From contig JACDAW010000509.1 of the NCBI GenBank assembly GCA_013695245.1, positions 1 through 10,148 on the forward strand: DNA of 10,148 bases, read 5' to 3'. Positions 1-7,212 of the stretch are shown here, one piece after another. Under the pieces are notes generated by a model. That model was given only the letters and a program-made list of their open reading frames with translations, made no database searches and was not told where the DNA came from. Positions within the stretch are counted from its first letter, which is position 1; every line of letters starts with the position of its first letter. The translations under genes and the position numbers were made by a program. This DNA is from Pyrinomonadaceae bacterium. GTDB lineage: Bacteria > Acidobacteriota > Blastocatellia > Pyrinomonadales > Pyrinomonadaceae.

Positions 1-694
1 TATATAAGGTGACTTTGATAGTGGAAAGACTAGTCTGGTTTTCGAGATAGCGCAAGCGACCCTGCAAGCGTTCGATCTCGGTGCGCACTTCGGCGAGTTG
101 GGTTTGCACTTCGAGCGCGTCGCGCACGGTTTTCGCCGTGCGCATGATTTCGATAAACTGCGCTTCGAGAGCTTGTTTAGTGCGGATGCGCGCTTCGAGG
201 TCAATGAATTCTTCGGTTACATCTTGCCCCGTCGTCTTTTCGTTGCTCACGCGACTGCCTAAGCCGCGAATCTTTTCAAGCACGTTGTTGAACTGCGCCG
301 AAGGCACGCGCACTTCGATGTTGACGGTCACGCTTGCGCCGCCCGCGTCTTCATCGCCGCGCTGTCTCGTTTCGTTTGAAGCGACGTAGCCACCGCTCTG
401 CTCGGCGATAGCCGCAATGCGCTGTCCGCCTTCGGCAGGCTTGTCAGTTTCGAGCGTGAGCGCGGCATTTTGAATGATCTTGCGTGTGGTCGTCGTCGGC
501 GCTTGCGCCGCGTTGATGTTGGCTGGCAGGGAAGTTTGTTGCGATGCGGCTGTGTCGCTTGTCGCTGCGGACGGAGCGCCACCGGACAACTCGCTGTTTC
601 GGGTGCTGTTACTGTTGGAGGTATTACTTGATTGAGAGCAACCGACGAGCAGAAATACAGCCGACAAGAGAAACGCTTTTACGATTCGCACCAC
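1..694 (-). CDS. DUF4349 domain lipoprotein (3' end cut by window)
   Basis: This reading frame is open from 694 to the window edge, giving 231 residues with the C-terminus missing. It starts with two consecutive GTG codons (694-692 and 691-689). A GGGAGG ribosome site at 707-702 lies 7 nt from the first, which I prefer. The N-terminus is a lipoprotein signal: basic MVRIVK, a hydrophobic stretch, then lipobox LVGC with Cys19. A Ser/Asn/Thr-rich linker follows to about residue 65. The folded part contains RKIIQNAALTLE, then SGGYVASNE and VRVPSAQFNNVLEKI, which is the DUF4349 pattern. Residues about 165-215 are rich in Glu, Leu and Arg and probably form a coiled coil. DUF4349 proteins usually end in a membrane helix, which would lie outside this window. 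The molecular function is unknown; membrane anchoring is inferred. It is the last gene of the minus-strand series and may have its own promoter. Confidence 0.85.
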   Translation of the reverse strand, partial: MVRIVKAFLLSAVFLLVGCSQSSNTSNSNSTRNSELSGGAPSAATSDTAASQQTSLPANINAAQAPTTTTRKIIQNAALTLETDKPAEGGQRIAAIAEQSGGYVASNETRQRGDEDAGGASVTVNIEVRVPSAQFNNVLEKIRGLGSRVSNEKTTGQDVTEEFIDLEARIRTKQALEAQFIEIMRTAKTVRDALEVQTQLAEVRTEIERLQGRLRYLENQTSLSTIKVTLY

Positions 695-759
695 TCAGAA
701 ACCTCCCAGATTCTTTGACGCCGCACCGCACGCCATTTTGCCAATGTCGGAGCGGTGAC

Positions 760-789
760 TTTATACTTCACTTTCTTGAACGCGAACAA
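760..789 (-). promoter_or_regulatory. Possible sigma-70 promoter for the DUF4349 lipoprotein
   Basis: On the minus strand TTGTTC (789-784) is followed after 18 nt by TATAAA (765-760). The -10 matches consensus at 5 of 6 positions and the -35 at 3 of 6. Transcription would start near 753, about 60 nt before the GTG start. The box lies in the 114-nt gap after the DUF4126 gene, in which I see no clear terminator, so read-through from upstream is also possible. Confidence 0.35.
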
Positions 790-808
790 AAACTTTTCTT
801 GCGCCGTT

Positions 809-1429
809 TCATTTAAAGGAAGCTTCAGGCACGGGCTGCCCGCCGAGAAACGCGCGCACCGTACCCATCATGCGACGGATGCGACGCACGACCTTGGGCG
901 CGATCCAGAAGAAGATCAAAAGGAAGATGGCGATCACGACGAGAATTGCGACCGGATGAATCGCCGCGAGCGCAATGGCTCCGATAGCCACCGCGTCTTC
1001 GACAAAGGAGAGCATCCAATTCGTTACCGGCTCAGGACTAAGATTAGCGGCTGCGCGCGCCGTCGCTTTCGTGCCGTGTGTCGTGAGCGCGAGTCCGCCG
1101 CCGAGCATGAGCGCGGCGACCTGCACGGTCGGATGAAGATTCGTCGTCGCCGCAAGCGCGAGAATCGCGCCCGCAGGCACGCGCACAAACGTGTGCACCG
1201 CATCCCAGATCGTATCAACGTAAGGAACTTTATCGGCGACGAATTCAATTGTGTAAAGAAAGATCGCGATTCCGATAATGAGCCAGTTGTCGAGCACGTG
1301 AAGCCCGCCGGGAAGCTCGGCGAGTTTGTAGTGCTGGAGAAGTCCGAGCGTGGCGACAGTCGCATAAAGATTGATACCGGCCGTCCACGACGCGCCGAGT
1401 GCCAAGCCAAGAGTTTGAATTAAATCCAT
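809..1429 (-). CDS. DUF4126 family integral membrane protein
   Basis: A 206-residue hydrophobic protein. The ATG at 1429 is preceded by a strong GGAGGTGA ribosome site about 4 nt away. The N-terminal segment LGLALGASWTAGINLY, followed by several more hydrophobic segments, matches the DUF4126 family. Other segments lie around residues 48-65 (LIIGIAIFLYTIEFVAD), 85-115 (with GGGLALTTHGTKATARAAAN) and a long one at about 145-185. The C-terminus is basic (RRIRRMM) and probably faces the cytoplasm. The conserved Gly-rich and THGTKA stretches suggest a channel- or transporter-like fold, but the family has no established function and I assign none. The gene follows the VWA gene by 58 nt and precedes the lipoprotein, so co-transcription is plausible. 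The open frame on the opposite strand here is highly charged and is taken as a shadow. Confidence 0.88.
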   Translation of the reverse strand: MDLIQTLGLALGASWTAGINLYATVATLGLLQHYKLAELPGGLHVLDNWLIIGIAIFLYTIEFVADKVPYVDTIWDAVHTFVRVPAGAILALAATTNLHPTVQVAALMLGGGLALTTHGTKATARAAANLSPEPVTNWMLSFVEDAVAIGAIALAAIHPVAILVVIAIFLLIFFWIAPKVVRRIRRMMGTVRAFLGGQPVPEASFK

Positions 1430-1451
1430 CTTTCACCTCCATCATGCAAAC

Positions 1452-1470
1452 CGCTTGTTTTTTACAAGCG
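1452..1470 (-). other. Small hairpin in the VWA-DUF4126 gap
   Basis: A perfect 7-bp inverted repeat, CGCTTGT and ACAAGCG, flanks a 5-nt A-only loop on the minus strand. It lies between the VWA stop codon and the DUF4126 ribosome site. No U-run follows it, so it is a weak terminator candidate at best. It could stabilise an mRNA end or tune expression of the next gene; the role is inferred. Confidence 0.35.
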
Positions 1471-1487
1471 CGTTACCGACGAAGCTG

Positions 1488-2173
1488 TTACTCCGCCAAC
1501 AGTTCGTTCAGCAAAGATTCAATGTCAGTCGCGTTGCGCTTCGGAAAGATTACGCGACCACCTGTCTCTGCTGTAATGTTTCTGAGAAACGTTTCAGCCC
1601 TGCCTTTTGAATTCCTTCCGCCTCCTCCTCCGCCTAATTCTTGAGTCAGCCCGATGGCGTAAACTTTGATGCTGCTTTCCTTCAGTTCTTTAATGAGTTG
1701 CTCTTTTTTTACCGCGCTAACTCTGTCTTCGCCGTCTGAAATGATGATGATAACTTTACCCGCGTAAACACCTTTTTCGCTCGCTGCCTTGGCGTTTAGC
1801 TTCTCACCCACCGAACGGACGGCATCCATGAGAGCCGTTTCGGTATAACGAATAAATCTTCAATGTAACTCACAATCTCGTCCTCGTTCTGACTCCATTG
1901 AAGCCCCTGTATGACTTCGGCTAATACGCTTCTTCTCTCTCCTTGAGTCTCAAAGTTAAATACCGAAACGGGGCCGCGTCGGTGAATGCGTTTCACGACG
2001 CCGTTGCCGAATGCTATCACTTGCGGGAATTGGGTTCTCATCGAACCTGTGTTATCCAAAAGCACGCCGTAAGCCACCTGCTTCTCGCTCTGCGCGATGG
2101 CGAAGTTGCAAACGAGCAGCATCAAAAAAAGCGTTGCTGAAAAGCGGCGCGCGAACTTAGTTTTCTGTGGCAT
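1488..2173 (-). pseudogene. Exported VWA-domain protein, interrupted by a -1 frameshift
   Basis: Two adjacent frames encode one von Willebrand A protein of the acidobacterial VWFA-related type. The first starts at ATG 2173 with an AAGGG ribosome site 7 nt upstream. It has a signal peptide cut near AIA-Q (residues 27/28), then VLLDNTGSM, a MIDAS motif with Asp40, Thr42 and Ser44 (DxTxS rather than DxSxS). It runs in frame to YIEDLFVIP, then goes out of frame and stops at 1796. The second frame continues ETALMDAVRSV, through IIIISDGED (the distal MIDAS Asp), a Gly6 run and TGGRVIFP, to the stop at 1488. Restoring one base near 1838-1843 joins them as VIPETALMDAV, about 228 residues. The break falls at the MIDAS threonine, so neither piece alone could form a metal-binding A domain. 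It is either a real mutation or a single-base sequencing or assembly error. The gene lies 55 nt after the regulator. Ligand and role are unknown. Confidence 0.8.
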
Positions 2174-2228
2174 AAGTGATCCCTTCTTCGTCATAAGGGT
2201 AAACGCGCAAGTTTTGAAATCCCGACGA

Positions 2229-3623
2229 CTACTCCGTTTCCTTGTCGTGCTCTGCATCGTCTTCCTCCGCGCCATCGTCGTCGTTCGCCGCGCCGCGCTT
2301 GTCCGCACGTTTGATGCCGAATTTATCGAGACGGTATTGCAATGTACGAAAGGTTAAGCCGAGAAGTTTTGCCGCCTTCGTGATGTTGTAATCGGTGCGT
2401 TCCATCGCTTGCGTGATGAGGTGGCGTTCGACATCTTCAAAATCAATGCCTTCGGTCGGAAGCTTGAATTGGCTCTCGGCCGCCGGGCGAGAATCGGCGC
2501 GCACTTCAAGCGGCAGATCGTCAACCGTGATCAGATCGCCTTCGCACAACAGGATCGCGCGCTCAATCGCCGATTCCAACTGCCGGACGTTGCCGGGCCC
2601 CGCATAATCTTCCATCACGCGGCGCGCATCCGCATCGAGTCCGCGAATGAGGCGCGAGGTGTTGCGCGTGTGCTTTTTGAGAAAGTAGTCGATCAATACC
2701 GGAACGTCGTCGCGGCGTTCGCGCAAGGATGGAACGTCAACGGAGAGGACGTTGAGGCGGTAGTAGAGATCGTCGCGGAAGCGACCGTCCGCAACCATCC
2801 CGCGTAGGTCGCGGTTGGTGGCGGCGACAACCCGCACGTCAATCTTAATGGGTCGCACGCCGCCGACGCGTCTGATCTCGCGCTCCTGTAAGGCGCGCAA
2901 AAGTTTTGCTTGAAGAGAAACATCGAGTTCGGCGATCTCGTCGAGGAAGAGCGTGCCGCGATCCGCGACTTCAAAGAGTCCTTTCTTTTCGGCGTGCGCG
3001 CCCGTGAAGCTGCCCTTCTCGTGACCGAAGAGTTCGGACTCTAAAAGGTTTTCGTTGATCGCCGCGCAGTTGACAGCTTGAAACATCTCGGTAACGCGCG
3101 GGCTTTGATTGTGAATCGCGCGCGCGATCAACTCTTTGCCTGTGCCGGATTCTCCGCGAATGAGCACGGTTGAACTTGAACGGGCGACTTTCAAGATCAT
3201 CTTTTTCACTGTCTCCATTTTCGGCGAGGCGGAGATGATCTCGGTGTCGAGCGCTTCGAGCCGCGCGAAGGCGCGAGCGATTGTCGCAAGCAATGTTTCG
3301 CGGTCGTAGGGCTTTTCCAAGTAGTCGAACGCGCCGCGCCGCAAGGCTTCTTTCGCGGAATCAATCGAGCCGTGTGCGGTTAAGAGCAGCACGATGATTG
3401 AAGAATCGAAGGCGAGCAGGCGGCTTAAAAGTTCGATGCCGTCAATCCCTGTCATCTTCAAATCCGAGAGAACGAGATCAAAGCGGCGTTCCTTAATCAT
3501 CTTTAAGGCGGCTTCGCCTGACGAAGCGGTGGTGACGTTATAGCCTTCACTCGTCAGGATCATCTCAAGAATTTCGCGCTGCGCTTTCTCGTCATCTACG
3601 ACGAGGATGTTTTTGCGTGCCAT
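2229..3623 (-). CDS. Sigma-54-dependent response regulator, NtrC family
   Basis: A 464-residue transcriptional activator. The receiver domain (about 5-118) has Asp10-Asp11, phospho-acceptor Asp54, Thr82 and Lys104. The AAA+ domain has a Walker A motif GESGTGKE at 157-164, a sigma-54 contact loop GSFTGA at 204-209 (the common form is GAFTGA), Walker B GTLFLDEI at 223-230, and GPGNVRQLE further on. The C-terminus has a Fis-type helix-turn-helix at about 413-437 (NITKAAKLLGLTFRTLQYRL) followed by an acidic tail at 446-464. Once phosphorylated by a partner kinase, such proteins oligomerise and use ATP hydrolysis to open sigma-54 promoters. The start at 3623 has GAGGAG just upstream. The histidine kinase gene directly upstream in the same orientation is the likely partner. 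The FRTLQYRLDKFGI recognition-helix region resembles PilR, but the target genes cannot be read from this window. Confidence 0.95.
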   Translation of the reverse strand: MARKNILVVDDEKAQREILEMILTSEGYNVTTASSGEAALKMIKERRFDLVLSDLKMTGIDGIELLSRLLAFDSSIIVLLLTAHGSIDSAKEALRRGAFDYLEKPYDRETLLATIARAFARLEALDTEIISASPKMETVKKMILKVARSSSTVLIRGESGTGKELIARAIHNQSPRVTEMFQAVNCAAINENLLESELFGHEKGSFTGAHAEKKGLFEVADRGTLFLDEIAELDVSLQAKLLRALQEREIRRVGGVRPIKIDVRVVAATNRDLRGMVADGRFRDDLYYRLNVLSVDVPSLRERRDDVPVLIDYFLKKHTRNTSRLIRGLDADARRVMEDYAGPGNVRQLESAIERAILLCEGDLITVDDLPLEVRADSRPAAESQFKLPTEGIDFEDVERHLITQAMERTDYNITKAAKLLGLTFRTLQYRLDKFGIKRADKRGAANDDDGAEEDDAEHDKETE

Positions 3624-3644
3624 AAGCTCCTCAGAAAGGAAGTT

Positions 3645-3718
3645 AAAAGTAAAAAGGCAAAGGGTAAAAGGTGATTATACTCTGTCTTCCTCATTTTGCC
3701 TTTTACCTTTTTACTTTT
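3645..3718. repeat. A/G-rich palindromic repeat between kinase and regulator genes
   Basis: Two nested inverted repeats are visible. The outer arms are 13 nt and perfect: AAAAGTAAAAAGG (3645-3657) and CCTTTTTACTTTT (3706-3718). An inner 9-nt pair is GGTAAAAGG (3663-3671) and CCTTTTACC (3699-3707). The arms are built from short GTAAAAGG/GCAAAAGG-like words and look like a dispersed intergenic palindrome. The right arm overlaps the end of the kinase gene and encodes its final Gln-Lys-stop. In the mRNA it would form an AU-rich stem between the two operon genes, without a terminator-type U-run. I see no second copy in this window. Confidence 0.65.
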
Positions 3719-5240
3719 GCCCTTCATCTGCTGTTGCGGGCAACTTGACGGTGAACGTTGTGCCTACGCCTTGCTCGCTGCGGACTTCGATTGTGCCGCC
3801 GTGATCATCAACAGCCTTTTTGACGATAGCAAGTCCGAGTCCCGTGCCCGTTTCTTTCGTCGAAAAGTAAGGTTCAAAGAGTTGCGGAATATTTTCAGGC
3901 GCGACGCCTGCGCCCGTATCCGTAAAGCTTATTGCCACGCGCTCGTCATCTTTACTGATCGCCACTGTGAGTTTGCCGCCGCCGCTGCTACTGTCAATGG
4001 CTTGCAAGCCGTTGATGATCAGGTTCGTAAAGATCGAGCGTAGAGATTCGGCATCAGCAAGAACGGGCGGCACTTCGGATGCTTGCTCAACGCTTAGTTT
4101 AACTCCGCTTTCGTCCGCCTGCACCTCGACCATGCGCAGCGCGTCCTCAACGCTTGAGCGCACGTCAATGGGTTGAAGATCGAGTTTCGCCGGACGCGAG
4201 TAATTGAGAAACTCCGAGATGCGCGTGTTGATGCGTGCGACTTCTGATTTAACGCCGCTCGCCAGACGGCTGAATGTTTCGCGCTTCTGCCGGTCTTCGG
4301 GCGCGAGCGAAGTTTGCAGATGATCAAGCGTGAGATTAATGTAGTTAAGCGGATTCCTGATCTCATGCGCGATGGCGGAAGCGAGACGACCGACCACGGC
4401 CGAGCGTTCGACCATGTTAAGGCGAGTTTCGAGTTCGCGTGTTTTACTGAGACGCACCGTCATATCGTTAAAAGTGGCGGCGAGCGCGCCCATCTCGTCG
4501 CGGCGCGAGGCGGCAGGCACTTGTAGATCGAAATCTCCGGCGGCGACGCGACGCGCTGCGCTCGCTATATCTTTGATCGGCTGTGTAAATCTCCACACGA
4601 GAAGGGCGGCGACGAACGTGGCGAGCAGCCACGTCAGAAGCGTCGGGAAGAGTGGACGCAAGGTTTGCCACGACGATTGGCCGCGCGCCGGATCGGCCGA
4701 GCCGAGCACGACGACGATGTAGTTAAAACCTTTGTCAGTTTCCAGACGTATGGGCACAGCGCGCGGCTCTCCAGCGACAGGCTTCTGGAGGGCAGATGAG
4801 GAGGGCAGCAGGTGCTTGATGTCCTCCGTAGATTGACCGGCGTCAACAAGCGGGATTCTCCGTAGCACGTCGGCGGCGTTGAAGTATTGCGTCGAATTAT
4901 CGGCGAGCGTTCTGGGCAGATAAGCCGGATCGAGACTATCGTCAATGCGCCCGGAGTCGTTGACGACGAGGATGTTCATCACGCGCCCCTGCTGCTCGTC
5001 AAGAAGCGGGCGTTCGCGTTGTTGCGCCATGTCTTTCATGTAAGCTCCGGCCGAAAGACTTTTGAGCGCGAGGGCGACGCCACCCGCAAGAGCCTGTTCC
5101 TGTTCGGCGATCACGCGGGCGGCGCGCTGTTCGGCGCGGCGGTTAAAATAGTATTGCACGCCGAGCGTCGTTACGAGCAGGACGGCGAGCACGAGCAACA
5201 ACCGCGCGCGGAAGCTGTAGATGAGATCAAGCACGTTCAT
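3711..5240 (-). CDS. Membrane sensor histidine kinase with HAMP domain
   Basis: A 509-residue sensor kinase. Transmembrane helix 1 lies at about 13-32 (LLLVLAVLLVTTLGVQYYF). A periplasmic sensing region of about 160 residues follows, without a recognisable fold by eye. Helix 2 is at about 198-217, HAMP at about 218-270, and a dimerisation/phosphotransfer domain has His292 in AIAHEIRNPLNYI. The ATPase domain has the N box (NLIINGLQAI, Asn406 and Asn410), DTGAG at 441-445, FEPYFSTKETGTGLGLAI (G2 box 465-470) and HGGTIEV. Such kinases autophosphorylate on His and pass the phosphate to the regulator's Asp, here almost certainly the next gene. The ATG at 5240 has no clear ribosome site, but the first helix begins right after it, so a later start is unlikely. 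The final codons come from a palindromic repeat. The HNPL-type H box and single-pair layout fit the NtrB/PilS class; the signal is unknown. Confidence 0.95.
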   Translation of the reverse strand: MNVLDLIYSFRARLLLVLAVLLVTTLGVQYYFNRRAEQRAARVIAEQEQALAGGVALALKSLSAGAYMKDMAQQRERPLLDEQQGRVMNILVVNDSGRIDDSLDPAYLPRTLADNSTQYFNAADVLRRIPLVDAGQSTEDIKHLLPSSSALQKPVAGEPRAVPIRLETDKGFNYIVVVLGSADPARGQSSWQTLRPLFPTLLTWLLATFVAALLVWRFTQPIKDIASAARRVAAGDFDLQVPAASRRDEMGALAATFNDMTVRLSKTRELETRLNMVERSAVVGRLASAIAHEIRNPLNYINLTLDHLQTSLAPEDRQKRETFSRLASGVKSEVARINTRISEFLNYSRPAKLDLQPIDVRSSVEDALRMVEVQADESGVKLSVEQASEVPPVLADAESLRSIFTNLIINGLQAIDSSSGGGKLTVAISKDDERVAISFTDTGAGVAPENIPQLFEPYFSTKETGTGLGLAIVKKAVDDHGGTIEVRSEQGVGTTFTVKLPATADEGQK

Positions 5241-5601
5241 CAGTAAGAAATTAGATGCAGCAAATTGTGAACGCGCATGTTTTCACTTGGGGGGCGGACG
5301 ATAATTTTGTTGCCGCGCGTTTCGTTGAAATGTTATATTCGCTTGTGGCGTTCCAAAGCAATCTCCTCGGAAGCGCCGTTTGCGGAATTCTCCCGCCATA
5401 TCCGTTTACGACTCGAAGGTTGAAAACCTTCAGGAGATACTGAGGGGATTGATACGGTTTTCCATAACCTTGAATTTGCGACGGCCTTCGTGCCACGTCG
5501 CCGCGCGCCCTCTGCCTCGAACCTCGAACAACTTCAACCACACGTTCAGTCAATTTTTTACATCCGCTCTTCCGCTTAATTTTAGCCGCGAGGTTTCTCT
5601 A
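5241..5601. promoter_or_regulatory. Divergent intergenic region with overlapping promoter-like boxes
   Basis: This 361-nt gap separates the minus-strand kinase from the plus-strand transpeptidase. Plus strand: TTGCCG (5310-5315), 18 nt, TATATT (5334-5339). Minus strand: TTGCTT (5361-5356), 18 nt, TATAAC (5337-5332). The two -10 boxes overlap, so the two directions could compete for polymerase. The plus-strand transcript would have a leader of roughly 255 nt, and the minus-strand leader would be about 85 nt. Consensus matches are partial, and acidobacterial promoters are poorly characterised. Reading frames across this gap look non-coding: they lack ribosome sites and have unconvincing composition. 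Confidence 0.3.
5415..5431 (+). other. Short hairpin in the leader of the transpeptidase gene
   Basis: GAAGGTT and AACCTTC form a perfect 7-bp stem around a GAA loop, followed at once by AGGAGATACTGAGGGGA, which is purine-rich. It lies about 170 nt before the gene start. There is no U-run, so it is not a terminator. It may be a structured leader element or a protein-binding site; the function is unknown. Confidence 0.35.
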
Positions 5602-7212
5602 ATGACGCACACGCTTCGACGCTCACGCGCAATCATGCTTCTTCTGGCGATGCTCTTTGCGAGTTTAACTTTAGCATTTCCACCAATCGCCACCGCGCAA
5701 AGAAAACGCAGCGCTCCGGCACACCCCGCGCGAAGCAACAGCAAGAAGCCTGCAGCGAGCGCGGATCGTCGCGGTCGTGAAGCGGATAAATCGCGCCGCG
5801 CATCCGCCGCCGCCGATGATAAAGGCAAGCGTGGCGGTTCACGCCGCGAACGCCTTGCGGAATCCCGCCGTGCCGCCGAACAACGCCGGCGTGAGGAAGC
5901 CGAACGCCGCGCCGAAGCGGCCCGCCGCGCCGAGGCCGCACGCCAAGCGAGGCTTGCTGCCATCGCGCGCCAACGCGCCCTCGACCAAGCTTTGCGTGAT
6001 GAGGCCGTCGCTAACATCGGACAGGACAGCACGACGGGCGAAGATTTGGAAGTGCGCCGCATCGCCGTCGCTGCGCTCGGCTATCACGCCGGAACCGTTG
6101 TTGTTATGGACCCGCGCACGGGCCGCATCTATACCATCGTGAATCAGGCGTGGGCGCTTCAGCGCGGCTATAAACCGTGTTCGACCGTAAAGTTGGTGAC
6201 GGGTTTGGCCGGTTTAACGGAAGGCGTAATTGATCCGACGCAACAACTCGCCGCCGCGAGTTACCGCATTGATTTAACAGACGCGCTTGCCTATTCCAAT
6301 AATCCTTTCTTTCAGTCGGTCGGCGGTCGCGTCGGCTTCGAGAAAATGGTGAGCTATGCCCGGCAGTTGGGTTTCGGTGAGCCGACAGGAATCAATTACC
6401 CGAACGAATATCCGGGTCGCGTTCCCGTCTTTAAAAGCGGTTACGCCGTTAACCACATGTCTTCGCACGGCGACGATTTCGAGGTCACACCCGTCCAACT
6501 CGCCGTGCTCGTCTCGGCTATCGCTAATGGTGGGCAGTTGTTGATGCCACACCTGCCGCGCACGCCGGAGGAGACATTGAGGTTTAAGACTGAGGTGCGA
6601 CGCAACTTAAATATCCCGATTGAAAGTTATCGCCGCCTGCTTCCGGGTATGATTGGTGCGGTCAACTACGGTTCGGGAAAGAAGGCTTACGATCCGCTGC
6701 AAACCATCGCCGGAAAAACCGGAACGTGCATCGGGCAGAGCGGCTGGCTCGGACTCTTCGCTTCTTACGCGCCCGTCGAAGACCCGCGCCTCGCGGTCGT
6801 CGTTATCTCGCGCGGCCCTGACGCGCGCCAGCATTTCCCCGCGCAAGTGGCCGGGAAGATTTACCGTGCGCTCAATGGTCGGTTCGCACGCCGCGGCAAC
6901 GTTGCGCCGGTCGCCACCGCGCCGAGCGTGCTCGATCCGCGACCGCGCATTGATCCGCGCGCCGCCGCCGCAATGAGCAGCGAAGAAGTTGAGGCCGAGG
7001 TTGCTCCCGATCCGGCGACAACAACAAACGGCGCGACGACAGCCGACACGCAGCCGCGTCGTGGCGTGCGCAGCGTGTTGCAGCCGATGGACGCGCGACC
7101 CGAAATCAGAACGACTGAGACGACGACGCGCCCCGCCGCTTCCGCTCCCGCCACAAACGGAAGTAGGGGGGCGAATGAAAGGCCGCGGCGCGTGCTTTCA
7201 ACCAGCCCGTAA
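5602..7212 (+). CDS. Exported penicillin-binding transpeptidase-domain protein
   Basis: A 536-residue protein starting at ATG 5602, with GAGG 8 nt upstream. An in-frame upstream ATG at 5380 would bury the signal sequence behind 74 unconvincing residues, so I reject it. A signal peptide (RRSRAIMLLLAMLFASLTLAF, ending near TAQ at about 33) is followed by a very basic Lys/Arg/Ala linker and an Arg/Glu/Ala coiled coil at about 80-135. The transpeptidase domain (about 150-425) has the catalytic SxxK as Ser194-Thr-Val-Lys197, SxN as Ser232-Asn-Asn234, and the KTG box at 372-374. Such enzymes cross-link peptidoglycan or act as beta-lactam-binding relatives, in the periplasm. There is no pedestal or glycosyltransferase domain, so it is not a normal FtsI or PBP2. 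The SxxK-SxN distance is only 38 residues, shorter than usual. The only two cysteines (193 and 376) sit beside SxxK and KTGT. The C-terminal 110 residues are a low-complexity Thr/Arg/Pro tail. It could be an active DD-transpeptidase or a sensor-like binding protein. Confidence 0.88.
   Translation: MTHTLRRSRAIMLLLAMLFASLTLAFPPIATAQRKRSAPAHPARSNSKKPAASADRRGREADKSRRASAAADDKGKRGGSRRERLAESRRAAEQRRREEAERRAEAARRAEAARQARLAAIARQRALDQALRDEAVANIGQDSTTGEDLEVRRIAVAALGYHAGTVVVMDPRTGRIYTIVNQAWALQRGYKPCSTVKLVTGLAGLTEGVIDPTQQLAAASYRIDLTDALAYSNNPFFQSVGGRVGFEKMVSYARQLGFGEPTGINYPNEYPGRVPVFKSGYAVNHMSSHGDDFEVTPVQLAVLVSAIANGGQLLMPHLPRTPEETLRFKTEVRRNLNIPIESYRRLLPGMIGAVNYGSGKKAYDPLQTIAGKTGTCIGQSGWLGLFASYAPVEDPRLAVVVISRGPDARQHFPAQVAGKIYRALNGRFARRGNVAPVATAPSVLDPRPRIDPRAAAAMSSEEVEAEVAPDPATTTNGATTADTQPRRGVRSVLQPMDARPEIRTTETTTRPAASAPATNGSRGANERPRRVLSTSP

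Noticed and set aside
755..1423. 222-residue plus-strand open frame
   Set aside because: It is antisense to the DUF4126 gene, very rich in Arg, Asp, Glu and His, and has no ribosome site; it is a shadow of a GC-rich gene.
1796..1850. Programmed -1 frameshifting in the VWA gene
   Set aside because: No slippery heptamer is in the zero frame and the out-of-frame tail is short; a base deletion or sequencing error is simpler.
3645..3718. Intrinsic terminator between kinase and regulator
   Set aside because: The stem is AU-rich with long internal spacing and no U-run in the transcribed direction; a repeat element fits better.
5380..5601. N-terminal extension of the transpeptidase
   Set aside because: It would place the signal peptide about 80 residues inside the protein, and ATG 5602 has a proper ribosome site.
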